Both the position numbers and the translations under genes were made by a program. The notes beneath the pieces are model-generated. The model was not told the DNA's origin, made no database searches, and worked only from the letters and a program-made list of their open reading frames with translations. From contig JAICUC010000005.1 in NCBI GenBank assembly GCA_025936075.1, positions 1-36,520 on the forward strand: DNA of 36,520 bases, in the 5' to 3' direction. This document shows, one piece after another, positions 1 to 8,358 of this stretch; position 1 is the first letter of the stretch, and each line of letters starts with the position of its first letter. The DNA is from Nitrospira sp. (GTDB taxonomy: Bacteria > Nitrospirota > Nitrospiria > Nitrospirales > Nitrospiraceae).

Positions 1-432
1 GAGCTGACCGAGCCGTTGTTTGTCGAGACCAGGCCGGGCATAGTCTTTCGGTAGCACTCCTTTGAGCGAAGGATTGTCGCGCTCGATGGCACTCATCGCA
101 TCGTCCACGATCGTGCCGATCGTCGGCTGCGGGGCGTTTGCCTTGAGATGGGACCAGCGCGCTTCCTTTGGCACCCAGAAAATACCGGCCGCCTTATATT
201 CGTCTGGATCTTCCGGATCAGCACCATCTTTCTTGTGCGCCTCAAGTTCAGCGTGCTTCGACTCGAACGCATCTGAAATGTACTTGATGAAAATCAGCCC
301 GAGGACGACATGCTTGTACTCCGCCGCATCCATGTTGTTGCGCAGTGCATCTGCGGCAGCCCACAGCTTGGCCTCAAGTCCTGCAGATTCGCCGTTCTTG
401 GGCCTCGCAGGTTCCCTCTTCGATTTCGGCAT
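1..432 (-). CDS. hsdM: Type I restriction-modification system DNA methyltransferase subunit HsdM, N-terminal part (truncated by window start)
   Basis: Reverse-strand translation from ATG at 432: [100 protein letters not shown]... matches the HsdM N-terminal helical domain pattern. Not in the ORF track because there is no stop inside the window. Confidence 0.93.
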   Translation of the reverse strand, partial: MPKSKREPARPKNGESAGLEAKLWAAADALRNNMDAAEYKHVVLGLIFIKYISDAFESKHAELEAHKKDGADPEDPDEYKAAGIFWVPKEARWSHLKANAPQPTIGTIVDDAMSAIERDNPSLKGVLPKDYARPGLDKQRLGQL

Positions 433-493
433 GAACCTTCTCCGATTGATTGGAAGGAACGCTTACAACACCCCGCTGAATAAATGAGCGCCG

Positions 494-524
494 GAGCTTA
501 CCCGTTTCCTTCTAAGAAATCACG
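494..524. repeat. Direct repeat A, copy 1 (31 nt)
   Basis: gagcttacccgtttccttctaagaaatcacg; 28/31 identical to 1262-1292 by eye. Confidence 0.85.
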
Positions 525-600
525 CCCCCGGCTGGAAATACAGAGTTTTGAATTTTTCGTGTTGAATCTTGAGCTGAACGAAACGGGGAGTGGAGGCGGA

Positions 601-702
601 GGTGTCAATTGTCAGCCGTCACACCGAATCTCGCGATTGACGGGACAGAGGATTTACCGCACAAGCGAGGGTACCTTGAGGGTGAGTAATGGCGGCGGGC
701 TT
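601..702. repeat. Direct repeat B, copy 1
   Basis: ggtgtcaattgtcagccgtcacaccgaatctcgcgattgacgggacagaggatttaccgcacaagcgagggt... about 90% identical by eye to 1433-1503; similarity continues as gagggtga-t-atggcgg-gggct. Confidence 0.88.
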
Positions 703-956
703 ATAGGGTCCTTGGGTGAGAGACCACCCCAAATGAGAACATCCGGATCGAGGTCAGCACCATTGGGCCACGCAACTGTTCCAGCTTCCACTCTCACTTG
801 CTGGAAGAGGTGAGGGTCTGTACGAATTGCCTCGAACACCGGCCCGGTCAGGAGGTCAGCAATATCCCGTTCCACGACAACACCGTTGGTCAGTGTCAGT
901 CGAAGCCTGAAGCCCTCGTCTGCTCTAGCTTCTCGAATTCTCAGCATCGTTATCAT
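654..956 (-). CDS. DUF2442 domain-containing protein
   Basis: RLRLTLTNGVVVERDIADLLTGPVFEAIRTDPHLFQQVRVEAGTVAWPNGADLDPDVLIWGG is the characteristic DUF2442 pattern. Confidence 0.87.
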   Translation of the reverse strand: MITMLRIREARADEGFRLRLTLTNGVVVERDIADLLTGPVFEAIRTDPHLFQQVRVEAGTVAWPNGADLDPDVLIWGGLSPKDPISPPPLLTLKVPSLVR

Positions 957-969
957 TCCTTTTCTGAAA

Positions 970-1259
970 CTAGTCCAGCGGCGAGACAGGCACCGGCGTA
1001 CGGCCGCTTCGGGCTAATTCCCAATCCCGTCGCAATTCCTCACGATGCAATACCGCCCATTCTAGCACCACGCCAATCCTCGACGAGGCAATTCGCCGCG
1101 AATGATGGACAAGGTTTCAATGCCGATCAAGGCCTCGTCGTCACCATAGACCGCATGGAAGTGTGGCGGATCATGATCATTGTAGTACATCCGAATGATA
1201 ATGCCGAAAAACCGGCATAGTTCAGGCATCTTGTCTATCTTCCAGCTTAATCTAGGCAT
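970..1259 (-). pseudogene. DUF4160 domain-containing protein, apparent 1-nt deletion frameshift
   Basis: Annotated frame MPRLSWKIDKMPELCRFFGIIIRMYYNDHDPPHFHAVYGDDEALIGIETLSIIRGELPRRGLA(WC*) stops early. The shifted frame continues VLEWAVLHREELRRDWELARSGRTPVPVSPLD* to 970, the expected DUF4160 C-terminus. Confidence 0.85.
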
Positions 1260-1261
1260 CT

Positions 1262-1292
1262 GAGCTTACCCGCTTCCCTTTAAGAAATCACG
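1262..1292. repeat. Direct repeat A, copy 2
   Basis: gagcttacccgcttccctttaagaaatcacg; immediately upstream of the DUF4160 start on the minus strand. Confidence 0.85.
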
Positions 1293-1432
1293 TCACTCTT
1301 ATATAGCCTCAGTCGTAAGTTCGACTATTGGTTTGTTCGTTGCGGCTCGGCCTGGTGGTCTGGCCTGTGACCCACATTTCTTTATGGCCTAATTGTGTTG
1401 TGGATGGTGATTATGGTTTGTGGAGGCTCAGA

Positions 1433-1524
1433 GGCATCAACTGTCAGCCATCACACCGAATCACGCGATTGAGGGGACAGAGGATTACCGCACAAGCGAG
1501 GGTGATTGATGGCGGTGGGCTAGG
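1433..1524. repeat. Direct repeat B, copy 2
   Basis: ggcatcaactgtcagccatcacaccgaatcacgcgattgaggggacagaggattaccgcacaagcgagggtgattgatggcggtgggct, matches 601-702. Confidence 0.88.
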
Positions 1525-1698
1525 ATAGCCTATGTGCAGAGGTGTATCGGATTATTCCCCGACGGCGAGTTCCGCTTCCAATGACGGTCTTGCGGTGGTT
1601 CTTACCCTCGCCCAAGATTCTCATGATACCTCCCGCCACCTTGGGTTTCCTCCATTCATAGCGGTATAGTGGTGGCATGGCATACATGGACACAAACC

Positions 1699-2058
1699 AT
1701 GCACCCTGAGCTTCGACGAGCTTATGATGCTGAACTGACGATGGCGATCAGCCGGTACGACGCCGGTGACCTCCGACTCGCCTTTTCTCACCTTGAGCGC
1801 GCACACATCCTGGGACAGTCGTTTCCGATCGCCCATGCGAGAACTCACTGGTGGATGCTGAAGGTCGGTTGGAGGCAACGAGATGTCGTGGAAATCATCG
1901 GTCAGTTACCGAGGATCCTGGGAGCGTTGCTGTTCTCACGAATGTGGGTGCCGATCGGTAATACCGGAGGTGCCAGGGTCCCCCCGTTCAAGCCCATGCC
2001 GATTCCAGAAGAACTTCAAATCCTCTTAGAGAAGTACGGACCCACCGCCAAGGCTTGA
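1699..2058 (+). CDS. DUF3703 domain-containing protein (start 1699, or 1669 as in the ORF track)
   Basis: MHPELRRAYDAELTMAISRYDAGDLRLAFSHLERAHILGQSFPIAHARTHWWMLKVGWRQRD... resembles the DUF3703 family. Confidence 0.75.
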   Translation: MHPELRRAYDAELTMAISRYDAGDLRLAFSHLERAHILGQSFPIAHARTHWWMLKVGWRQRDVVEIIGQLPRILGALLFSRMWVPIGNTGGARVPPFKPMPIPEELQILLEKYGPTAKA

Positions 2059-2079
2059 GCCGTCTCAAGATCGCAGCCC

Positions 2080-4695
2080 CTATTCTTCCCGCAATCCGTC
2101 GATTATCGGTTGCCGTGCCGCCCAACGGGCAGGGAAGTAGCCCGCCACCAAGGTGGCAATGGCCGCCAGCACCACGGCCTGAATGACCGCACCGATCGGC
2201 ACAATCATCTGGATCGTCCATCCGAAGGATTGCTTGTTGATGACCTTGATCAGCAACAGAGACAGCACGCCTCCTCCGATGAGACCCAAGGTAATCCCAA
2301 TCATACCGAGGTAGGCCGCCTCCCATAACACGAGCTGTCGAATTTGCTCCGCGCTACCGCCGATGGCCCGTAGGGTGGAAAATTCACGGCGACGTTCCAG
2401 GACAGAGGTCACCAGTGTATTGACGATCCCCAGCATGGCAATCACGACCGCGATGGCCTCCAGGACATAGGTCAGCAGAAATGTCCGATCGAAGATATCG
2501 AGAATTTCTTTCCGCAGCTCCGTGTTGCTGATCACGAGCGGCGGGAGTCCGCCGCCCGTTGCAACGCGCAATTGGTCGGTGATCCTTTCTCTCACACGAT
2601 CGAGGCTTGATCCGGGGCTCACGTACACAGGGAAGACCGTAACCAGATCATCGTGCCAGAGCGATTGGTAGAGTGCCCGATCCATGAGAAGCTTCCCCCC
2701 GTCCGTCGAGTAGTCATAGAACACGGCAACGATCGGGAATTGCACCGGACCGCTCGGTGTCATGACTTCCAGCGTTGATCCCTCCTCCACGCCGAGCCGA
2801 TCGGCCAAGACCTCGGAGACGAGGAGCCCGCGAGTCTCGGCCGCCCGCCTCAGCTGTTCCGACGAATCGCCCTTACGCACCAAATACCGGCTCCATTGGG
2901 CATGCAGCCGTAAATCCCGTGAAACGACAGCCACCCGTTGGCCGTTCACTTCTATCCGGACGTCACGATAGCTGTCGACCGCCGCCACGTCGGGGATAGA
3001 GGAGAGGACCTTCAACCACGTGGGCGGGAGACTCCGGCCGGCATCTCCGATCTCCGTACCCCGAAGCCACATGGAGGGCGCCACGACCACATCGGCCAGG
3101 ACCGTATCGGTGACCCACAGCTCGACCGTATGTCGAAAACTTCGCACCATGACCAACACGCCGATCATAATCGCCAATCCCACCATCAAGGCAGAGACGG
3201 TGACTCCGTTTCGACCGGGACTGCGGGATGCATGCTCGACGGCAATCCCTCTCATCACCCCCTGGACTCCACCTTCGCGCCCCACATATCGGCGTCGGCG
3301 AGACCATCCGGTCACACAGAGCGGAGCGAGACAGGCGAGTCCTGCCAGCAACGATAATGTCGCCGCATAACCGGAGACAGCAACCCCACCGATGGGCCCG
3401 GGCAGGCTCAAGATCCCGGTGATCACGAGCAAGCTTACCCCCATCACGGCGAGCATCCCCGTTCGTAACTGCCGGCTCGCCTCATAATCCCCCGGAGCCA
3501 GAGCGCGTACCGTGGCGGTGCGGCTCGCGTCCACGCTGGGACCGACGGCACCGATCATGGACACGACGCACCCGATCGCAATTCCTTCGAGCATCATGCT
3601 CCAGAACCGGCCGGTCCGGAACAGGCCGCCTTCGCCGGCCCCTACCGGAACATACAGATCAGAAATCGTTCGACTGAGCAGAGTCACAAGCTCTTGAGCG
3701 AGTGCCATCCCGGCTGCACTTCCGACGATTCCTCCCACGCATCCGAACAACCCGGCTTCCATCAGGAACAAAACCGCCACCCGAGACTGGGTCATCCCGA
3801 TGGCTCGATAGATACCGATTTCCCGTCTCCTTTGGGCGACGGCAAACGCCATCGTGTTGTAAATCAGGAACATCCCGACCAACAGCCCGACCCAGCTCAA
3901 TATCGTCAGATTGAGACGGAAGGCCCGCACCATTTGCTCGACCTGTCTCGTGCGATTGGCGGGCCGCTCCACCGTCATATGCGGCGGCAGAACAGTCCGG
4001 AGAGTTTGAGCCACATCTTCGACGGCCATGTTTTCATCGGTCACGAGATCGATTCGATCCACTTTGCCGACCATCTGAAATGTAATTTGTGCGGCGGCAA
4101 TATCCATGACGGCCATCCGTTCCCACGATGAGGTCCGGTCCGACTCGTTGTGAAGAATCCCTGCAACCCGACAAGTGAGACGTCCAGTCCCTATCAAGAG
4201 ATCGAGTTCATCATCGACCGACAGATTCCAGTCGGTCGCCAACTGGGCTCCCAAGAACACCGCCTGCGGCTGGATCATATCCAACAACTGATTATCTTTT
4301 GCCGGCTGGTTCAGGCGAAACCCACGTGTATCGACCTCGGCCAAAAGATCCAGACCCACGACCTGTACGGCTTGGTCGGCTTGCCCTCCTTCCATCCGAA
4401 CAACCGTCTGTAAAATCACCGGCGATGCGGACGTCACGCCGGCGATCCTTCGGATTCGCGTAATGACTTGTTCATCAAGCCCGGTCTCACCTCCCGACAC
4501 TTCCAAGGTGGTCGGACCGGCCACCGTCATGACCGCCTGCTCAAAGGACCGCAACACGTCGACATTGGCGGTCCGCACGGCGACGGAAGCCGAGACGCCG
4601 AGAGCCACGCCGACGATCGTCAGCACGGTGCGTAACGGCCACTGCCGGACATGAGACGTGAGAAGAAGGAGGAGCACCCTTAAAAAGGCAGGCAT
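2080..4695 (-). CDS. FtsX-like/MacB-type ABC transporter permease (two FtsX modules)
   Basis: N-terminal PLRTVLTIVGVALGVS; repeated FtsX signatures (RRREIGIYRAIGMTQSRV, RRREFSTLRAIGGSAEQIR); 871 aa. Confidence 0.93.
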   Translation of the reverse strand: MPAFLRVLLLLLTSHVRQWPLRTVLTIVGVALGVSASVAVRTANVDVLRSFEQAVMTVAGPTTLEVSGGETGLDEQVITRIRRIAGVTSASPVILQTVVRMEGGQADQAVQVVGLDLLAEVDTRGFRLNQPAKDNQLLDMIQPQAVFLGAQLATDWNLSVDDELDLLIGTGRLTCRVAGILHNESDRTSSWERMAVMDIAAAQITFQMVGKVDRIDLVTDENMAVEDVAQTLRTVLPPHMTVERPANRTRQVEQMVRAFRLNLTILSWVGLLVGMFLIYNTMAFAVAQRRREIGIYRAIGMTQSRVAVLFLMEAGLFGCVGGIVGSAAGMALAQELVTLLSRTISDLYVPVGAGEGGLFRTGRFWSMMLEGIAIGCVVSMIGAVGPSVDASRTATVRALAPGDYEASRQLRTGMLAVMGVSLLVITGILSLPGPIGGVAVSGYAATLSLLAGLACLAPLCVTGWSRRRRYVGREGGVQGVMRGIAVEHASRSPGRNGVTVSALMVGLAIMIGVLVMVRSFRHTVELWVTDTVLADVVVAPSMWLRGTEIGDAGRSLPPTWLKVLSSIPDVAAVDSYRDVRIEVNGQRVAVVSRDLRLHAQWSRYLVRKGDSSEQLRRAAETRGLLVSEVLADRLGVEEGSTLEVMTPSGPVQFPIVAVFYDYSTDGGKLLMDRALYQSLWHDDLVTVFPVYVSPGSSLDRVRERITDQLRVATGGGLPPLVISNTELRKEILDIFDRTFLLTYVLEAIAVVIAMLGIVNTLVTSVLERRREFSTLRAIGGSAEQIRQLVLWEAAYLGMIGITLGLIGGGVLSLLLIKVINKQSFGWTIQMIVPIGAVIQAVVLAAIATLVAGYFPARWAARQPIIDGLREE

Positions 4696-4696
4696 T

Positions 4697-4910
4697 TAAC
4701 CCACATGATTCATGAACGCTTCCACTGCAAGGGCAGATTCGCAGCTGCGACAAGCCTGACCGCGATCTTCGCGCGGCCAGCGGGCGAGCTCCCCGCTTGG
4801 TCGGTCAACGTACGGTATCAAGCATGCTTCCCTTCCTCGCGGCTCCACGCGCCCGTCTCGCTTTGCGACTCCGCCCTTTCGTCACGAAGCGCCATGAATC
4901 ATGTGGGTTA
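4697..4910. mobile_element. MITE-like inverted-repeat element (about 214 bp)
   Basis: Left end taacccacatgattcatgaacgcttc (4697-4722) is the reverse complement of the right end gaagcgccatgaatcatgtgggtta (4886-4910), with 18 nt perfect. Weaker arm similarity continues inward for roughly 30 nt. No transposase ORF inside. Confidence 0.65.
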
Positions 4911-4988
4911 GCGTGAGAGACGTCCACTTGGAAGGGCTTAGCAGTCCCATCTGCACGTCGGTACACTCGGCATATATCAGTAGTTTCG

Positions 4989-5017
4989 TTTACACATTTT
5001 CAGTCATTTGCTAGACT
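4989..5017 (+). promoter_or_regulatory. Candidate sigma70 promoter of the luxR-type gene
   Basis: TTTACA (4989-4994), 17-nt spacer, TAGACT (5012-5017); RBS agaggag before ATG 5046. Confidence 0.6.
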
Positions 5018-5045
5018 GATCACAGAACTTCAGAGAGGAGAACAG

Positions 5046-5324
5046 ATGGCAAGACACAAACACACCGCCGCACTTCCGCGCCGCCGAATGGAACACCGTC
5101 CCAAATCTTCTCTGCACATCACGCCCCGCCAGCGCGAGATTCTCCGATTGGTCGCCATGGGCCACACCAATCGAGAGATCGCCGCCTCACTGGATATCAG
5201 CGTCCGGACGGTCGAGGTCCATCGTTTCAACTTGATGCGCCGACTCGATGTTCGGAACGTCGCCCAACTCCTGCGCCAGGCCCTCCAACACAACTTGCTG
5301 CCTCGCAACTTCGGCAATAAATAG
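5046..5324 (+). CDS. Stand-alone LuxR/GerE-type HTH regulator
   Basis: LTPRQ-like start ITPRQREILRLVAMGHTNREIAASLDISVRTVEVHRFNLMRRLDVRNVAQLLRQAL is a full GerE domain; no receiver or ligand domain (92 aa). Confidence 0.92.
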   Translation: MARHKHTAALPRRRMEHRPKSSLHITPRQREILRLVAMGHTNREIAASLDISVRTVEVHRFNLMRRLDVRNVAQLLRQALQHNLLPRNFGNK

Positions 5325-5326
5325 GT

Positions 5327-6256
5327 TCACAATTCCTTGAGCCGTCCCCGGCATTCCAGAATCGACCGGTATCCTTTCCTTGCCAAGACAGCGATCAATT
5401 CCGCCTCCAATCGGCCGAACGCCTCCAACCCTTCCTCCACCAACACGGTCCCGATTTGAACCGCCGAGGCACCGCAGATGACATGTTCGAATACATCGAT
5501 TCCCTCCACAATTCCTCCGGTTCCGATAATCGGCATCTTCCCATCAAAAAGCCTATAGAAGGCGCGGACGTTCGCCAATGCCACCGGCTTGATCAGTCGC
5601 CCACCCAGCCCGCCGAATCCGCCTTTAGGCTTGATAACGACGGTCTCCTGTTCTGGATCGACCACCAGGCCGTTGCCCACTGAATTGATCATATTCAGAA
5701 AGTCGACTCCGCAACGTCCGAGTACTTTTCCCATGGCCTCATGATGTGCGGGGTCAAAATACGGCGGCAGCTTCACACCCATCGGGACCGTGATGAGACG
5801 TCGAACCCTTTTGAGCACCCGCTCGGAAGTTTCCGGATCGTAGCCGATTTGGGGCTTGCCTGGAATATTCGGGCAAGAGAGATTGACTTCGATGAGATCA
5901 GGCCGGGCTGCATTGATCGTTTCCGCGATGGTCGGAAAGTCTTCCTCTCCGAGCCCGGCCACGCTGGCTATCACGGGCTTTCCGAATCGTCTGAGGTGGG
6001 GGATCAACTCGGCATAGGCTCTATAGCCGAGATTCGGAAGACCCATCGAATTGATCGATCCTCCGGGAAATCCGTGATACCGTGGCGTCGGGTTGCCTTG
6101 GCGTGCCTCGATCGTCATCGACTTCGTAACGATCGCCCCAGCGCCTGATTTCCCCAAGGCCTCAAGTTCATCCCGTGTGACACAGAGCGCTCCCGACGCA
6201 TTCATGAAACAGGCGGGAAAGGTCACGCCGGCGATCGTTGTGGAGAGATCGATCAT
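5327..6256 (-). CDS. pyrD: Dihydroorotate dehydrogenase, class 1A-like (start 6256, not 6319)
   Basis: MIDLSTTIAGVTFPACFMNASGALC...LIEVNLSCPNIPGKPQIGYD...GVKLPPYFD...NSVGNGLVVDPEQETVVIKPKGGFGGLGG...IIGTGGI closely resembles Lactococcus-type PyrDA. ATGA overlap with the upstream gene. Confidence 0.92.
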   Translation of the reverse strand: MIDLSTTIAGVTFPACFMNASGALCVTRDELEALGKSGAGAIVTKSMTIEARQGNPTPRYHGFPGGSINSMGLPNLGYRAYAELIPHLRRFGKPVIASVAGLGEEDFPTIAETINAARPDLIEVNLSCPNIPGKPQIGYDPETSERVLKRVRRLITVPMGVKLPPYFDPAHHEAMGKVLGRCGVDFLNMINSVGNGLVVDPEQETVVIKPKGGFGGLGGRLIKPVALANVRAFYRLFDGKMPIIGTGGIVEGIDVFEHVICGASAVQIGTVLVEEGLEAFGRLEAELIAVLARKGYRSILECRGRLKEL

Positions 6257-6978
6257 GGAGTGACCAGTTCGGTCGTACGTTCGGTGCGGGAAACCAACCG
6301 TCCATCCCGCATGGTCCACACATAATCGGCGGCTTGCGCGGCCGCCAGGCTATGGGTCACCAGCAGGACCGTCTGCCCTCCGGATATTGCGAGCTCACGA
6401 ATAAGCGACATAATACCTGCGCCTTGATGAGAATCGATATTTCCCGTCGGTTCATCGGCCAAGAGGAGACGAGGTCCATGTGCCAAGGCCCGTGCAATCG
6501 CGATTCGTTGTTGCTCCCCGCCGGATAATTCGGCCGGTCGATGTTTGCGACGGTGACTCATTCCCACCCTTTCCAACATATCCTCCACTCGTTGTGCCGT
6601 CTCCCGCCCATTCTCCCCGCGTAACATCAAGGGCAGCGCAATGTTCTCTTCCGCGGTCAAACCATGAACCAAATGGAAGGCTTGGAACACAATCCCGATT
6701 GTTTCACGCCTGATCTTCGTCCATTCATAGCCGGTCAGGTTTCGGGTGGATCGCCCATCCAGCACGATTTCCCCCGATGTAGGCAGGTCCAACCCCGCGA
6801 CGAGGTTCAGAAGGGTACTTTTCCCGCAGCCGCTGGGCCCCACGAATGCGCAAAATTCACCGGGCTTCATCTCTAAATTCACATCGCGCAAAGCCGTGAC
6901 CATGGCTTCTCCGCGCGAGTACATTTTTGAGAGTTGCCTCAATATCACCATCGGCGGACCTGCGCTCTCCAATGACAA
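6253..6978 (-). CDS. LolD/MacB-type ABC transporter ATP-binding protein
   Basis: Walker A GPSGCGKSTLL, signature LSGGEQQRIAIARAL, Walker [13 protein letters not shown]. Confidence 0.95.
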   Translation of the reverse strand: MSLESAGPPMVILRQLSKMYSRGEAMVTALRDVNLEMKPGEFCAFVGPSGCGKSTLLNLVAGLDLPTSGEIVLDGRSTRNLTGYEWTKIRRETIGIVFQAFHLVHGLTAEENIALPLMLRGENGRETAQRVEDMLERVGMSHRRKHRPAELSGGEQQRIAIARALAHGPRLLLADEPTGNIDSHQGAGIMSLIRELAISGGQTVLLVTHSLAAAQAADYVWTMRDGRLVSRTERTTELVTP

Positions 6979-7094
6979 TCACCCGGTACCCGCTTTCACT
7001 CCTATAGCACAATAAATCGAAAGCCGACAACCTTGACACGATCAGGCTCTTCGCCATAAAGAATGATGGGACAAGCACCGATCAAAGGCTGTCA

Positions 7095-7895
7095 ATGCCC
7101 CATTATGTTTCAGAATGGATCCCTGCTCTCGTACGCCGCGCAATCAGGTTCATTCTTCCTGTTCATTGTTCGAATTGCAGCTCGCTTCTGGCAGATGATC
7201 CGATCCCTCATTTTTGCTCCGGCTGCTGGAGCGCAATTTCCTTCATGCCCGACGCTCGATGCGCCCGTTGTGATCGCCCCTTCCCTTCCTCCATTGCTAT
7301 GACCTACAGTCCAAACCATGTCTGCCAACCCTGCGCTGAACGCCCGCCTTCCTATACGAAGGCTTGGACGCTGTACCCTTATAGGCCCCCACTCCAGCAT
7401 GCTATCCGCCTCTTTAAGTACCAGGGCAAAGTTTCACTGGCGGCTCCACTGGCCGACCTCATGATCGCCCGACTGCCTCCGCTCGATTCGGTTGATGTGA
7501 TCATACCAGTGCCCTTGCATATTCAGAAACTCCGCGAACGAGAATTCAATCAATCGCTGCTTCTTGCCGATCACATCGGGCGTCGCCTTGCTGTTCCAGT
7601 GGTCTATACCAATTTGGTCCGAACCGTTCCTACACCGGCCCAAACCACATTGTCCCGCAAAAGCCGTCACAAAAACCTTCGCCGAGCGTTTGCGGTTCGA
7701 CGCCCTGATGCGCTCGTCAATAAACGCGTTCTTCTGATCGACGACGTCTTTACGACCGGTACCACGGTGAATGAGTGCGCAAAGACCCTCCGCAGGGCCG
7801 GCTCAGCCGATGTCTTCGCCTTGACGTTAAGCCGAACCATGGGGACCGATCTCGTCCCCGACCGAATCCTGGCTCAGCGTCCGTACCTTTTTTGA
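7095..7895 (+). CDS. comF: ComF family phosphoribosyltransferase-like protein
   Basis: N-terminal CXXC zinc finger (HCSNC, FCSGC, RCARC, CQPC) and PRTase motif VLLIDDVFTTGTT. Confidence 0.93.
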   Translation: MPHYVSEWIPALVRRAIRFILPVHCSNCSSLLADDPIPHFCSGCWSAISFMPDARCARCDRPFPSSIAMTYSPNHVCQPCAERPPSYTKAWTLYPYRPPLQHAIRLFKYQGKVSLAAPLADLMIARLPPLDSVDVIIPVPLHIQKLREREFNQSLLLADHIGRRLAVPVVYTNLVRTVPTPAQTTLSRKSRHKNLRRAFAVRRPDALVNKRVLLIDDVFTTGTTVNECAKTLRRAGSADVFALTLSRTMGTDLVPDRILAQRPYLF

Positions 7896-7913
7896 GATGC
7901 GGAGGATACATCC

Positions 7914-8255
7914 ATGCCGATTTACGAGTACTCGTGTCAGGAATGCAACAGGCGAAGCTCCATCTTGATCTTAAGCGCCCAACAACTCAATTCGGTTGTC
8001 TGCCGGCACTGCGGCAACTCGAGGTTGGAGCGCCTCCTGTCACGATTTTCAGCTCCTAAATCGGAAGAATCCAGGCTCGAATCACTCGCGGACCCTGCCA
8101 ATCTGAGCGGACTCGATGAGTCTGATCCTCGGAGTGTCGCCCGTCTCATGAAACAAATGGGGAAGGAGATGGGGGAAGACGTGAGCGACATGGAAGCTAT
8201 GCTGGACCAGCCATGCGATGATGGAGAGGCAACGGCCCATACCGACAGTTTCTGA
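7914..8255 (+). CDS. FmdB family zinc-ribbon protein
   Basis: MPIYEYSCQECN...VVCRHCGN typical FmdB zinc ribbon. Confidence 0.9.
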   Translation: MPIYEYSCQECNRRSSILILSAQQLNSVVCRHCGNSRLERLLSRFSAPKSEESRLESLADPANLSGLDESDPRSVARLMKQMGKEMGEDVSDMEAMLDQPCDDGEATAHTDSF

Positions 8256-8278
8256 CATGCATTGTCATATATTTTCGT

Positions 8279-8306
8279 TTGACATTCTTATCGCGGTCGA
8301 TAGAAT
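8279..8306 (+). promoter_or_regulatory. Candidate sigma70 promoter for the HTH-mraZ operon
   Basis: TTGACA (8279-8284), 16-nt spacer, TAGAAT (8301-8306). Confidence 0.65.
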
Positions 8307-8358
8307 AGCTTGAGTACTGGGGGTGGTATGAGTATTCCTCGCTCTGGTACTGGGTGGA

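Noticed and set aside
62-487. 141-aa plus-strand ORF
   Set aside because: Antisense to a clear HsdM N-terminus; low-complexity Ser/Ala-rich translation.
494-1524. Integron-like cassette array interpretation of the A/B repeats
   Set aside because: No attC-type core sites (GTTRRRY/RYYYAAC) or integrase seen; kept only as a repeat-flanked module.
3694-4131. Plus-strand ORFs inside the permease gene (e.g. 145 aa)
   Set aside because: Antisense to a well-supported FtsX permease; His/Asp-rich shadow translation.
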